Counted from the stretch's first letter, positions 20,570 to 30,007 are shown. The stretch is DNA of 64,000 nucleotides from Enterococcus_K sp051713825 (GCF_051713825.1 NZ_JBIOQR010000001.1:3658001-3722000), one strand, 5' to 3'. The notes: generated by a model not told the origin, from the sequence alone. Numbers and translations: made by a program.

Positions 20570-20585
20570 TGCAAGTCGCGTGCCA
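20570..20585 (-). promoter_or_regulatory. Sigma-54 (-24/-12) promoter of the glucosaminate operon
   Basis: On the minus strand the sequence reads TGGCACGCGACTTGCA, a full match to the consensus TGGCACG-N4-TTGCW. It lies about 50 bases before dgaA, between that gene and the gene for a sigma-54-type activator. Confidence 0.9.
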
Positions 20586-20625
20586 ACTAATCTGTCACAT
20601 ACGAAAAAAGAAGCCATCAGCAAAA

Positions 20626-20634
20626 ATTGCCAAT
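20626..20634. promoter_or_regulatory. Possible activator site near the sigma-54 promoter
   Basis: ATTGCCAAT, a near-palindrome, lies about 40 bp upstream of the -24 box. Its complement ATTGGCAAT occurs again at 23760-23768, beyond the start of the activator gene. The motif is short, so this is tentative. Confidence 0.25.
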
Positions 20635-20656
20635 AACTTCCTTTTTATAGCAAGGC

Positions 20657-23491
20657 TTATCCATATAATAATTCATAAATGTACTTTATCTCTAACGGTG
20701 AGAATTGGATATTGTATGACACTTCCAATGGACGAAACGCCATTTTTATGACAGATGCTTCTTTTGGAATATCTTGATATGACACATTGTAATCAGCCAC
20801 ACTATAGTCATTGTTAATCACCAGTCTTTCAATCGTACAGCACGTATGAATCAAAAATCGGAGCATTATTTTTTCATCGCTGTGGATACTAAGCTGTCGG
20901 CAAATATCTTCGTACACCTGACTCACCTCGATAGACAGACGTTGTGGATTAAGAACTGTAATATGATTGATAATCGCTTTAAGAGATAGACCATGAATGT
21001 AACGTTTGCCGATTTGTTCCTTTAACTCTTGATTCTCAGGCTTCGATAAATCATAACCAAATAATAAAAGCAGTCGCTCTACTCCTTTTTCCGAGAATAA
21101 TTCTTCAAGAGAGATAAATGAAACATCTGGGATTTCCGTTTGAACAGTGCCAACTACCCCAATTAATTTTTCATCCATGCGAATATGCTGATGAATTTTA
21201 TTGATGTCCTGCACTTCACTGTTGTCTAAAGTTAAAATTCGGATATTTTCTAGGACCTCTTCTTGAAATACATCAACAATCAATTTTTCAATTTTTAGTG
21301 CTGTTCCTAGTCCCGTCATGCAAGAAACAATCAACACTTTTGAATCAAAGAAGTGTCCTTTTTTACAAAGTGTCGCTAAATGTCCTTTTTCATTTAAGAC
21401 AGGTAATAAATAATTAAACTCTGTCGATTCATAAATAACCTCTCGAGAAACCTCTAGTAATGTTAATAAATTAATATTTTTAACTAGAAGAACCTCTATC
21501 CCAAATTCCTCGCTGATTAGGTTGCCAAAATAAACTAACGAACCAATATCTACTAATAAAATGAGTCGTTTATATTGATTCACTCGAATAATGTCTTTAA
21601 CTTTTTCCAGTGTTTCTTCGACCGTTTGATAAATCGGCATATTGACAGCCTTCAAAATATTGCTTGAAAACAAAACGTTTGAATACTCAGCCATGCTTGT
21701 CGCAGTGGTCGAGCCATGTCCAACAACAATCACACCACATTCATCATTTCTTTGATAATCATTTCCCGTTTGTTTTAGTTTCCTTAAAAATAACCCAAAA
21801 TAAGTAATTTCTGTCTTAGGCAACTCCACTGAAAAGAGTTCAGAGACTTTTTCTACAATCTTTTGTGACACATCATAGTTTTCAAGTCTACCTAGCATCA
21901 GCTGACTTGAATATAGATAAAAATCATCATTCGGAATTTCCATAAACAACAAAGTAGAATAAATATGATTCGTTAACACATCTACCAATTGACTTTTAAT
22001 CGTAAATCCCGTTATTTCAGAAATATAATGGGTTAGTATTTCAATCTTTTTAGAAAAATTCTCATCAATTGCGTGAATCGATGGACTTTTTACTGGCTCA
22101 AATAGACGCATATCAAACAACTGATCAATCTTTTTCTGCAGAATTGCAGAAACTTCTTTTTGCGGAATATTACTATTTTTTAAGTTAGAGAATTCCTTCA
22201 ATAAAAAATTATAAAAAGCATCATTTATGTGATCATTTCCTTTAAGATAACTATCTGCTAAAGAAGAACTGTCTGATTTAATGGTCAACTCTTTACCTTC
22301 TAATAAGCTTTTAAGGGCGATTTGATCCTTCGCGTCCTTCTCCAGCGGCTCTTCATTCACTAGTAACGAGGAATCCACCAACAATTCGTGTGAACCATTC
22401 TCAATCTGCCGTAAATACCCTTGCGCACAAATAAATTGAATCTCTGACTTCATCTCCCCAATATTGCCCGTATACTTTTTAAAAACTAGCTGTTCAATGA
22501 CTGGATAACTGATGGTCAAATTCTGTTTAATTTTCCGACTCTCATCTTGAAAAAATTTGATAATCAACTCAATTCGTTCCTTAATCGGTCGTTCTTTTAC
22601 AGAAGGCAATGTAAGGGCAACTGGAATACGTCTCAGAAAAGTTTTCAAAAAAGTTTGCGAAAAATCCTCAGTTGTCGCAAAAATAAAACGAACGGCTACT
22701 TGACGTTTGTTTTCCGCCTCACCCATTCTTGAAAAATAGCCTTTATCCAAAAGCGTAAAGAGTTTTTCCTGCCCTTCATTAGGCAAACGATGCACTTCAT
22801 CTAAAAACAGAAATCCTTGATTTGCATACTCAATGAGTCCAGGACGATCCTCATTTGCTCCTGTGAAACTACCCTTTTGGTACCCAAACAGATGCGAGGT
22901 AAGTAACTCTGGGTTATTAAAATATTCAGAACAATTAAAGTATACAAAGGGAATTTCTTGTCCACGAAATTTCTCATAGTACCGATGCAATGACTCTGCT
23001 AAAGAAGTTTTTCCAACACCAGACTCTCCACCCAATAAAATATTTAATCCATTTGGTGGATATAACACAGCTGCTTTCAATTTTTCGATAATTGTTTTTA
23101 GGCTATTATTATGACCAATAATTCCAGAAAAATCTTCTTGTGTTTGTTCAACCACACTGTCAGTTGTTCCACTTTCTCTTAGTGCGTTCATCAATTCTTC
23201 GAGAGATTTGAATGATAGCTCTACCCCTTCATCAAATGAACTAGAAAAATAGTCCTCCACTTCACGTCTACTAAAAAACAAAACAGGGCGTGATTTTATT
23301 CTGATTGCCCGCTTTTGAGCAACTAATTTATTTAATGCTTCACTCACTGCATTACGAGCCAAATTCAATTCTTGACTAATCTCAGAAGCTGTAATCCCTT
23401 TCATTTCAGATACAGTTTCCGTTGTTGTATTGGTAAGTACATGTTCGGTCAACTGTCTAAGCAACTGATCAACTTTTTCTATTCTCTGCAC
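20657..23491 (-). CDS. dgaR: LevR/DgaR-type sigma-54-dependent activator with PTS regulatory domains
   Basis: This 944-residue regulator has, in order: an N-terminal winged helix (about 30-75); an AAA+ sigma-54 interaction domain with Walker A GGESGVGK (154-161), loop GSFTGA (207-212, a variant of GAFTGA) and Walker B FLFLDE (227-232); a PRD; a mannose-IIA-like domain (VIVVGHGSTTATSMAEYS); a IIB-like segment (VLIVSCMTGLGTALKIEKL); and a second PRD at the end. It starts at a GTG with GAGGTG six bases upstream. It should activate the sigma-54 promoter of the dga operon when substrate lowers its PTS phosphorylation. It is transcribed separately, upstream of that promoter. Confidence 0.9.
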   Translation of the reverse strand: MQRIEKVDQLLRQLTEHVLTNTTTETVSEMKGITASEISQELNLARNAVSEALNKLVAQKRAIRIKSRPVLFFSRREVEDYFSSSFDEGVELSFKSLEELMNALRESGTTDSVVEQTQEDFSGIIGHNNSLKTIIEKLKAAVLYPPNGLNILLGGESGVGKTSLAESLHRYYEKFRGQEIPFVYFNCSEYFNNPELLTSHLFGYQKGSFTGANEDRPGLIEYANQGFLFLDEVHRLPNEGQEKLFTLLDKGYFSRMGEAENKRQVAVRFIFATTEDFSQTFLKTFLRRIPVALTLPSVKERPIKERIELIIKFFQDESRKIKQNLTISYPVIEQLVFKKYTGNIGEMKSEIQFICAQGYLRQIENGSHELLVDSSLLVNEEPLEKDAKDQIALKSLLEGKELTIKSDSSSLADSYLKGNDHINDAFYNFLLKEFSNLKNSNIPQKEVSAILQKKIDQLFDMRLFEPVKSPSIHAIDENFSKKIEILTHYISEITGFTIKSQLVDVLTNHIYSTLLFMEIPNDDFYLYSSQLMLGRLENYDVSQKIVEKVSELFSVELPKTEITYFGLFLRKLKQTGNDYQRNDECGVIVVGHGSTTATSMAEYSNVLFSSNILKAVNMPIYQTVEETLEKVKDIIRVNQYKRLILLVDIGSLVYFGNLISEEFGIEVLLVKNINLLTLLEVSREVIYESTEFNYLLPVLNEKGHLATLCKKGHFFDSKVLIVSCMTGLGTALKIEKLIVDVFQEEVLENIRILTLDNSEVQDINKIHQHIRMDEKLIGVVGTVQTEIPDVSFISLEELFSEKGVERLLLLFGYDLSKPENQELKEQIGKRYIHGLSLKAIINHITVLNPQRLSIEVSQVYEDICRQLSIHSDEKIMLRFLIHTCCTIERLVINNDYSVADYNVSYQDIPKEASVIKMAFRPLEVSYNIQFSPLEIKYIYELLYG

Positions 23492-23825
23492 TCTTTACAC
23501 CTCAATTATTTTCCCAATTAAAAAATCATTATACTCGATTCTTTTAAAAGTTGATAGTAGAGGATTCGCTCATTTTATTTGAGTGCTTCAAAACAACACT
23601 CCTCTATCCCTTTTTAGAAAATTTTGGTTTCTTCAAAATTCTTTAATCATGTTCCTTCCTTCTAAACTAAGATTTTTTTTTGATACTTTATTTGCTAAGT
23701 ATCTACTCCTCTTACAGTTCAACTTGTATAAAGAGAGACACTAGTCCTCATTCCGCAAAATTGGCAATGTTTTTTGTTACTTAGTCAGTTATACTAAGGG
23801 CAGAATCAACAGCTTGTGGAGGGAA
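23492..23825. other. Intergenic region without a recognised gene
   Basis: This AT-rich stretch precedes the activator gene (minus strand). It carries ATTGGCAAT at 23760-23768 and no ORF or hairpin that I can support. Confidence 0.6.
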
Positions 23826-24092
23826 ATGATGACACTAACTATCCAGGAAATTTTAGACTTAATCGAACAACGGCTAGATTCATCGTTAACTGGTGAGTAG
23901 TTAGCTGAAAAAACTGGTTATTCTACCTTTTATTTCTATCGTCTATTCCAACAAGAAGTGGGGATGCTAGTCATGCAATCTATCACTCGTCGAAAATTAT
24001 TGGCGGCTATTGTCGACGCTTCAAAAGGTTCGGCTCTCACCGATGCAGGATTAAAATACGGATTCGCCACTCATTTAATCGAAGAAATATGA
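23826..24092 (+). pseudogene. AraC-family helix-turn-helix gene, disrupted and truncated
   Basis: Translation from the ATG at 23826 gives an AraC-type DNA-binding N-terminus (LTIQEILDLIEQRLDSSLT, then LAEKTGYSTFYFYRLFQQEVG), interrupted in frame by TAG at 23898-23900 (codon 25). The frame continues with MQSITRRKLLAAIVDASKG and ends at 24092 within the second helix-turn-helix (DAGLKYGFATH). Intact homologues continue with an effector-binding domain. A good GGAGGG site precedes the start. It is a decayed gene of the Rob/SoxS-like sort. Confidence 0.8.
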
Positions 24093-24201
24093 AGAAACTG
24101 CCTATTTGATATAGCTTTTTGTACTTTCCCAAATGCATCATAATTTATAAGACTCTTTTATCTGATTAATCTAAAATTTATCAACTATCTTAAAATAAAA
24201 T

Positions 24202-24231
24202 TTGACATTTGATAAAAATATATGCTAATCT
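24202..24231 (+). promoter_or_regulatory. Promoter of the antiterminator gene
   Basis: TTGACA (24202-24207) and TAATCT (24226-24231) are 18 bp apart. Transcription would start just before the RAT at 24241. Confidence 0.55.
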
Positions 24232-24240
24232 TTCAATGCA

Positions 24241-24275
24241 AGATTGTTACCGCTTTTAGTTTGTGGGCTATACTT
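24241..24275 (+). promoter_or_regulatory. Ribonucleic antiterminator (RAT) in the antiterminator leader
   Basis: AGATTGTTACCGCTTTTAG followed by TTTGTGGGCTATACTTG resembles the LicT/BglG RAT (GGATTGTTAC...GGCAAAACC). The expected terminator partner is weak: GATTGATCAATC follows but no T-tract. Confidence 0.5.
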
Positions 24276-24314
24276 GTTAATAAGATTGATCAATCAAGAA
24301 GCTAGGTAAATGAA

Positions 24315-25148
24315 ATGATAGTAAAAAAAGTGATTAATAATAATGTGATAATTTCTGAGAACGAATTCGGTACAGAAATTATTGTTATGGGTAGTGGGAT
24401 TGGTTTTAAAAAGAAGGTTTCTGACAGTATTGATAGTCACTTAATAGAAAAAACTTATGTGAGTAATGATCAATGGAGCGTGAACAAACTAACGCAATTA
24501 TTATCTTCTATCCCCATTGAGCATATTCAAGTAGCTAATGAAATTATTACCTTTGCCAAAGTCTCATTAGGAAAGAACTTAAGTGATAATCTATTTTTGA
24601 CCCTCACTGATCATATTAATTATGCGATTGAACGACATAACGATGCTCTTGAAATTAAAAATGCACTACTTTGGGAGATTAAACGTTTTTACAATCACGA
24701 ATATTTAATTGGAAAAGAAGCACTTTCCATTATCAAAAACAAACTGTCAGTTGATTTGCCTGATGATGAAGCGGGATTTATCGCTTTACATATTGTTAAT
24801 GCAGAACTAAACATGAATAAAGTGAGTCAGGTTTCAGAAATGACTGAAGTGATTCAAAAAATATTAAACATCGTAAAATATCACTTTGGAAATGATATTG
24901 ATGAATATTCATTAAATTATGAACGCTTTATCACACATCTAAAGTTCTTTGTTCAACGATTGTTTAGTGGCATTCAACTAGACACCGATGATTTAACAGG
25001 GTTTATGTTTACTTTAAAAGAAAAATATTTAAGTGAATATCAATGTGCACTAAAAATAGAACAATTCATCAAAAATGAATTTGGGCGCTCGTTACACGAG
25101 GATGAGTTAGTTTATCTAACCATTCATATCAAACGAATTGTCAATTAA
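24315..25148 (+). CDS. BglG/LicT-family transcriptional antiterminator
   Basis: This 277-residue protein has an N-terminal co-antiterminator RNA-binding domain (about 1-55: VKKVINNNVIISENEFGTE, GSGIGFKKK) and two PRDs with His-containing motifs (LTDHINYAIERH, GFIALHIVNAE, ERFITHLKFFVQR, LVYLTIHIKRIV). Unphosphorylated by its cognate PTS permease, it binds RAT hairpins to block termination. RATs lie upstream of its own gene and between it and the PTS gene. Confidence 0.93.
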   Translation: MIVKKVINNNVIISENEFGTEIIVMGSGIGFKKKVSDSIDSHLIEKTYVSNDQWSVNKLTQLLSSIPIEHIQVANEIITFAKVSLGKNLSDNLFLTLTDHINYAIERHNDALEIKNALLWEIKRFYNHEYLIGKEALSIIKNKLSVDLPDDEAGFIALHIVNAELNMNKVSQVSEMTEVIQKILNIVKYHFGNDIDEYSLNYERFITHLKFFVQRLFSGIQLDTDDLTGFMFTLKEKYLSEYQCALKIEQFIKNEFGRSLHEDELVYLTIHIKRIVN

Positions 25149-25155
25149 ATAAGCT

Positions 25156-25229
25156 AGGATTGTTACTGGTAATGCAGGCTATACCTAAATACTCTTACTT
25201 TTAAGTAGGTGTATTTAGGTATTTTTTTA
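25156..25229 (+). promoter_or_regulatory. RAT and overlapping terminator before the IIBCA gene
   Basis: GGATTGTTACTGGTAATGCA followed by GGCTATACC (25157-25185) matches the LicT-type RAT. Its end overlaps a terminator, ACCTAAATAC (25183-25192) with GTATTTAGGT (25211-25220), then a T-run. Antitermination would be required to enter the PTS gene. Confidence 0.9.
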
Positions 25230-25255
25230 TCAAAAAAGAAAAGTAGGTAGAAATT

Positions 25256-27118
25256 ATGAATTATAGAGAATTAGCAGCCACGATTATTGAGGATATCGGT
25301 GGGGAAAAGAATATTCGTCAACTCACTCACTGTGCGACACGATTACGCTTTAATTTGAAAGACGAATCAATCGTTGCAGAAGAAAAACTAAGAAATACAA
25401 CAGGTGTCATGGGTGCCGTAAGTAAAGGTGGGCAATATCAAGTAATTATTGGTAGTGACGTTGGAAATGTTTACAAAGAGGTCATGGACCAAACATCAAT
25501 TGAAACAAAAGAAGATTTCGGTCCTTCTAGAAAAAAAGGTGTAGCTGCTGTTATTGATACGATTACCGGCATTTTCACCCCTATCCTGCCCGCAATTACT
25601 GCTTCTGGGATGCTTAAAGCAGTATTGTCTTTATTAGTTGTTTTTAACTGGCTTTCTGTAGAGAGCCAAACCTATCAAATCTTGAATTTTATGGGTGATG
25701 CGGCCTTCTACTTCTTACCTATTCTACTTGCCGCTTCCTCTGCACAAAAATTTAAAACAAATATGTATTTAGCAATGATGCTTGGCGGAATCTTACTACA
25801 TCCGAGTTTTGTTGCGATGGTCACACAAGCAAAAGAAGCCGGAACCGCGATAAGCTTAATAGGTCTTCCCGTTTCAGCTGTTTCATATTCATCATCTGTT
25901 ATCCCGATTATTTTATCAGTATGGTTTATGTCTTATGTTGAACCGATTGCAGATAAAGTTTCACCAAAAGCTATTAAATTTTTCAGTAAACCGTTACTTA
26001 CTATTTTTGTCGTAGGAACCGTTAGCTTAGTGGCGATTGGGCCATTAGGTTATATCATCAGTGATGCAATTTCAAATGGTATTACAACACTGGAATCATT
26101 AAGTCCCTGGTTAGTTCCTGTTCTACTTGGAACATTCACCCCACTATTTGTTGCAACAGGAACACATTACGGTTTAGTCCCAATTGGAATCAATAACCGT
26201 ATGACAATGGGCTACGATTCAGTTATTTATCCAGGAATGTTGGCCTCTAATGTCAGTCAAGGAGCCGCTTCTTTAGCTGTTGGTGTAAAAAGTAAAAATA
26301 AAGAACTGAAGCAATTAGCTTTTTCTGCTGGTTTAACAGGAATTTTCGGTATTACTGAACCTGCTCTTTATGGGGTCAACTTGAAATATAAAACACCTCT
26401 TTACGGAGCCATGATTGGTGGTGGACTTGGTGGTCTTTTCATGGGGATTATGAAAGTCAAAAACTTTACAGGCGGTTCTCCCGGTTTATTGACCCTTCCA
26501 AGCTACATCGGTGACAATACCTTATCATTCTTCTATTCAGCTTGTATCGGTGCTGGAATTAGTGTTATTGCTTCATTTATCGCTACTTTTATTTTATACA
26601 AAGATAAGCTAGAGGAACCTACGACTATTGAAGATGCACCTACTTTAAAAAGAACGATTGAAAAAGAAACTTTAGTATTTGCACCACTTACTGGAGAAGT
26701 CCATTCTTTAAAAGAAGTCAATGATGGCGTTTTTTCAGAAGGAATTTTGGGTGAAGGTATTGCAATTATCCCAACTGAAAACAAAGTCTACTCGCCTGTT
26801 AACGGAGTAATAACGGCTACGTTTGATAGTGGACATGCAGTAGGAATTACCAGCGATGAAGGCATAGAAATCCTTGTTCATGTTGGAATTGATACCGTCC
26901 AAATGAATGGTGAAGGGTTCAATTACCTTGTGGAAAAAGGACAAAATGTCGAAGTCGGGGATGCTTTACTGACATTTGATATGGGCTTAATCAAAGAACA
27001 CGGCTATAATGTAATTACGCCAGTTGTCATTACAAATTCAGCATTAATAGGAGATATTCTAAATACTGAAACAGGCGCGATTCAAGTAGGAGACAACCTA
27101 TTTAAAATTTATGGCTAG
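25256..27118 (+). CDS. Beta-glucoside PTS permease, IIBCA
   Basis: This 620-residue protein has a IIB domain (phospho-Cys26 in LTHCATRLRF), a IIC membrane domain (about 105-455; ITGIFTPILPAITASGMLKA, GITEPALYG) and a C-terminal glucose-type IIA (VLVHVGIDTVQMNGEGF with the active His). It imports and phosphorylates an aryl-beta-glucoside or beta-disaccharide. It is controlled by the RAT/terminator just upstream. No phospho-glucosidase gene follows here, in contrast to the second operon at 42-46 kb. Confidence 0.92.
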   Translation: MNYRELAATIIEDIGGEKNIRQLTHCATRLRFNLKDESIVAEEKLRNTTGVMGAVSKGGQYQVIIGSDVGNVYKEVMDQTSIETKEDFGPSRKKGVAAVIDTITGIFTPILPAITASGMLKAVLSLLVVFNWLSVESQTYQILNFMGDAAFYFLPILLAASSAQKFKTNMYLAMMLGGILLHPSFVAMVTQAKEAGTAISLIGLPVSAVSYSSSVIPIILSVWFMSYVEPIADKVSPKAIKFFSKPLLTIFVVGTVSLVAIGPLGYIISDAISNGITTLESLSPWLVPVLLGTFTPLFVATGTHYGLVPIGINNRMTMGYDSVIYPGMLASNVSQGAASLAVGVKSKNKELKQLAFSAGLTGIFGITEPALYGVNLKYKTPLYGAMIGGGLGGLFMGIMKVKNFTGGSPGLLTLPSYIGDNTLSFFYSACIGAGISVIASFIATFILYKDKLEEPTTIEDAPTLKRTIEKETLVFAPLTGEVHSLKEVNDGVFSEGILGEGIAIIPTENKVYSPVNGVITATFDSGHAVGITSDEGIEILVHVGIDTVQMNGEGFNYLVEKGQNVEVGDALLTFDMGLIKEHGYNVITPVVITNSALIGDILNTETGAIQVGDNLFKIYG

Positions 27119-27622
27119 GAGAAAACGTTGCTGAAGTAAGAAAATGCTCAGCGGTTTCCAAATTATTTGCTATAATCGTAAGAGGTTGGGACAGGAGTTG
27201 CTTCTGTACCCACCGTTTATTCGGATAAAGAGAGGCTGGGACATAACTTTATAAGTTATGAAGTTATGTCCCATGCTCTTAATCTTGCATTGAACAAAGT
27301 TATCTACTATAAGTTTAATCCACAACAGATAACAAGAACTTTTTTCCTCACACTGAATTGCTGATAATGATGATTTATTAATCAAAGTTATCAACAAGTC
27401 TTACTTAAACTACTATTTACTAGGGAACTTTTCCTTTTATCCGATAATGTAGCTTTAGTGGAGGCCTTCAACTCTAGCATTTCTCATGCATAGAAGTTTT
27501 TGAGAGCCACACGTATTCTTTCAATTCTTAAGGTATGTCACGTTCCTACCAACACCCACATCATTCTCCTCGCATCTCTCATCCCCCCCCTTTAAATCAG
27601 CGTTTCTATTCAAACAAACCGC
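27119..27622. repeat. Intergenic repeat cluster after the IIBCA gene
   Basis: There is no gene here. It holds a short GCTGA/TCAGC hairpin just after the PTS stop. At about 27183-27283 is a dispersed module: GGTTGGGACAGGAG, then TTGCTTCTG, ACCGTTTATTCGGATAAA, then a hairpin GGCTGGGACATAACTT/AAGTTATGTCCCATGC. At 27463-27545 is a segment related to the reverse complement of the flank and one unit of the 61-bp array at 10 kb (CCTTCAACTCTAGCAT, then TTCAATTCTTAAGGT). Confidence 0.75.
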
Positions 27623-28102
27623 CTACTTATGATACGGTTCTCCTTTATTAATTCGATACGCACGATAGATTTGTTCGACCAAGATAAGCTTCATCAACTG
27701 ATGCGGATAAGTCATCTTACCAAATGAGAGCTGTTCGTTGCTGCGTTTCATGACTTGATCACTTAAGCCTAGTGATCCACCGATGATAAATGTGAGTTGG
27801 CTTTTTCCTCTTATACCGAGGTCATCAATTTGTTTGGCGAAGGCTTCGCTACTTGGTTGTTTCCCATTAATCGCTAAGACAAAAACAAATTCCTGCTCTT
27901 TGACTTTGGCTAGGATTCGTTCGCCTTCTTTTTCCTTCACTTGACTCATTTCTGCTTGGCTCAGATTTTCTGGTGCTTTTTCATCTGGAACTTCAATTAG
28001 ATCGATTTTTGCATACTTTGAAAGGCGCTTTGTATATTCTGCTATTCCTTGCACCAAATATTTTTCTTTAAGTTTTCCTACTGTAATAATTTTTATATGC
28101 AT
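27623..28102 (-). CDS. rlmH: 23S rRNA (pseudouridine-1915-N3)-methyltransferase RlmH
   Basis: This 159-residue SPOUT methyltransferase has a full-length family profile: KIITVGKLKEKYL at the N-terminus, FIIGGSLGLSDQV (SAM knot) and the invariant C-terminal EQIYRAYRINKGEPYHK. It methylates pseudouridine 1915 of 23S rRNA. It is divergent from htrA, an arrangement also seen in streptococci next to the replication origin. Confidence 0.97.
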   Translation of the reverse strand: MHIKIITVGKLKEKYLVQGIAEYTKRLSKYAKIDLIEVPDEKAPENLSQAEMSQVKEKEGERILAKVKEQEFVFVLAINGKQPSSEAFAKQIDDLGIRGKSQLTFIIGGSLGLSDQVMKRSNEQLSFGKMTYPHQLMKLILVEQIYRAYRINKGEPYHK

Positions 28103-28687
28103 AATTAAATGGTCCTTTCACTTTTTCCTTCTATATAATAACAGTTTACCATGAAATATCTCCTGATATTTTCTCCTATTTCCACTCATCGAATTTTTTT
28201 ATCCACTTTTCCTCTTCCCACAAAATTCATATTTCCCCTAAAATTATCCTTTATCCGAAGTCAGACGCGTTGATTTCCTTCTAAATTCTCTCCTTTTTAG
28301 TAAATCTGCGGTATTTTTCAAAGATTTCCCCAACCACTTCAATTCTCCTACTGTGAGTTACCAACAGACTTATGCACATTACCCACAGGTTTATCCACAG
28401 AACACTTGCCAAAAAGCCCTTATTTTGCAAGAAAAAGGGACGCAAACGTATATTCCCCACCTAGTTATCCACTTTATCCACAGCATTGTGCATAACTTTC
28501 CTTACTATTTCCTCCTAAAACTTCCCCGTTTTTCCACATTTGATGGGGATAACTCTCGATTCTTCACTTTTTGAAAGATTTTTTTCCAAACCTTGTTCAT
28601 AAAAAGTTCAAAGTCCCATAGTAGACTAATCTTATCGAAAGAGATTATACTTATACTAGTAAGTATCATACAGGAGGAAAAGCAATT
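28103..28687. other. AT-rich rlmH-htrA intergenic region with DnaA-box cluster
   Basis: Within 28370-28495 there are exact TTATNCACA boxes at 28370-28378, 28391-28399 and 28474-28482, and one on the minus strand at 28487-28495. One-mismatch boxes lie at 28379-28387 and 28465-28473. Outside that span, one-mismatch boxes lie at 28199-28207, 28530-28538 and 28544-28552 (minus). The region is pyrimidine-rich and lacks ORFs of credible coding character. It also must contain the htrA promoter near 28640-28670. Confidence 0.8.
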
Positions 28688-30007
28688 ATGGAAAATAATA
28701 ATTTAACACCCAAAAAGAAATCGTCTGGCTTTTGGAAAAGATTTGGTGCAGGCTTGGCAGGAGGATTAGTCGGTGGTGCAGTAATCGTCGGTGGTTTTTA
28801 TCTAGCAATGGGCTCAAGCCTTAACACAGCCCAAAATACGAATAACTCAAATAATTCTACTAATAATAGTAGCGAAACGACAGTCAGTCCAATGAAGGTT
28901 GATGTCAATTCAGATATTACTGATGCGGTAAACAAAGTCCAAGATGCAGTTGTTTCCGTCATTAATTTACAAAAACAACAACAATCAAGTGATTTTAGTG
29001 GACTATTTGGTAGTCGTCAAGAGGAAAAGTCAAATAATAAAAACTCTTCTGGTGATTTAGAAGAAGCGAGTGAAGGAAGTGGGGTCATTTACAAAAAAGA
29101 TGGAGACACTGCATACATCGTAACCAATAACCACGTGGTTGAAGGACAGGATGGTTTAGAAGTTCTATTAAAAGATGGCACAAAAGTTTCTGCTGAATTA
29201 GTTGGAACAGATGTCTATACTGACTTAGCTGTGTTAAAAATCAAATCAGATAAAATTTCGGCTGTTGCCACATTTGGTGACTCAGATAAGATTAAAGTCG
29301 GTGAACCTGCAATCGCAATCGGTTCTCCATTAGGATCAACTTATGCAAACTCTGTTACTTCAGGAATTATTTCTTCACTGAACCGACAAGTGGTTATGCA
29401 AAGCGAATCTGGTGAAACTGTTGCAAATGCCAATGCCATTCAAACAGATGCAGCGATTAACCCTGGGAACTCTGGTGGCCCACTAATTAATGCAGCAGGT
29501 CAAGTAATCGGGATTAACTCTAGCAAGATCGGTTCAACTCAAGAAAGTACCTCTAGTGTTAGTGTAGAAGGAATTGGGTTTGCTATTCCAAGTAATGAAG
29601 TTGTCAATGTCATCAACCAATTAGAAGCTGATGGAAAAGTGACTCGTCCTGCTATCGGGATTTCTATGCGTGACCTTTCATCAATCTCTGCACAACAACA
29701 AAAGGAAATCTTAAAGGTTCCTAGCTCTATTACAAATGGGGTCGTTGTTGTTGACGTAACGAACGCAACACCTGCTGAAAAAGCCGGTATTAAACAATAT
29801 GATGTCATCACAAAAATTGATGGAAAAGAAATTAGCTCTGGCGTTGAATTACAATCTATGTTGTATAAGAAAAAAGTTGGTGATTCAGTAAAAATTACAT
29901 TCTACCGTGCAGAAACAGAAAAAACGGTAACTGTTGAATTAACTATCGACCAATCTGCTTTACAAACAACTAATAAACAACAATTAGATCCAGAAGAAGG
30001 AAACTAA
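28688..30007 (+). CDS. htrA: HtrA/DegP-family surface serine protease
   Basis: This 439-residue protein has a short cytoplasmic N-terminus, one membrane anchor (about 18-40), a low-complexity Asn/Ser linker, a trypsin-like domain with H149 (TNNHVVEG), D179 (YTDLAVLKI) and S262 (NPGNSGGPLIN), and one PDZ domain (about 325-425). It degrades misfolded exported proteins at the cell surface. It has a strong AGGAGG site. A bidirectional terminator follows. Confidence 0.96.
   Translation: MENNNLTPKKKSSGFWKRFGAGLAGGLVGGAVIVGGFYLAMGSSLNTAQNTNNSNNSTNNSSETTVSPMKVDVNSDITDAVNKVQDAVVSVINLQKQQQSSDFSGLFGSRQEEKSNNKNSSGDLEEASEGSGVIYKKDGDTAYIVTNNHVVEGQDGLEVLLKDGTKVSAELVGTDVYTDLAVLKIKSDKISAVATFGDSDKIKVGEPAIAIGSPLGSTYANSVTSGIISSLNRQVVMQSESGETVANANAIQTDAAINPGNSGGPLINAAGQVIGINSSKIGSTQESTSSVSVEGIGFAIPSNEVVNVINQLEADGKVTRPAIGISMRDLSSISAQQQKEILKVPSSITNGVVVVDVTNATPAEKAGIKQYDVITKIDGKEISSGVELQSMLYKKKVGDSVKITFYRAETEKTVTVELTIDQSALQTTNKQQLDPEEGN

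Noticed and set aside
28353..28574. 73-residue ORF over the DnaA-box region
   Set aside because: It is rich in Pro, Tyr and His with no ribosome binding site, and it is explained by the repeated TTATCCACA boxes.
28103..28687. Chromosomal origin of replication
   Set aside because: DnaA boxes are present, but dnaA, dnaN, parB and a clear DnaA-trio/unwinding region are not in the window. I report only the box cluster.
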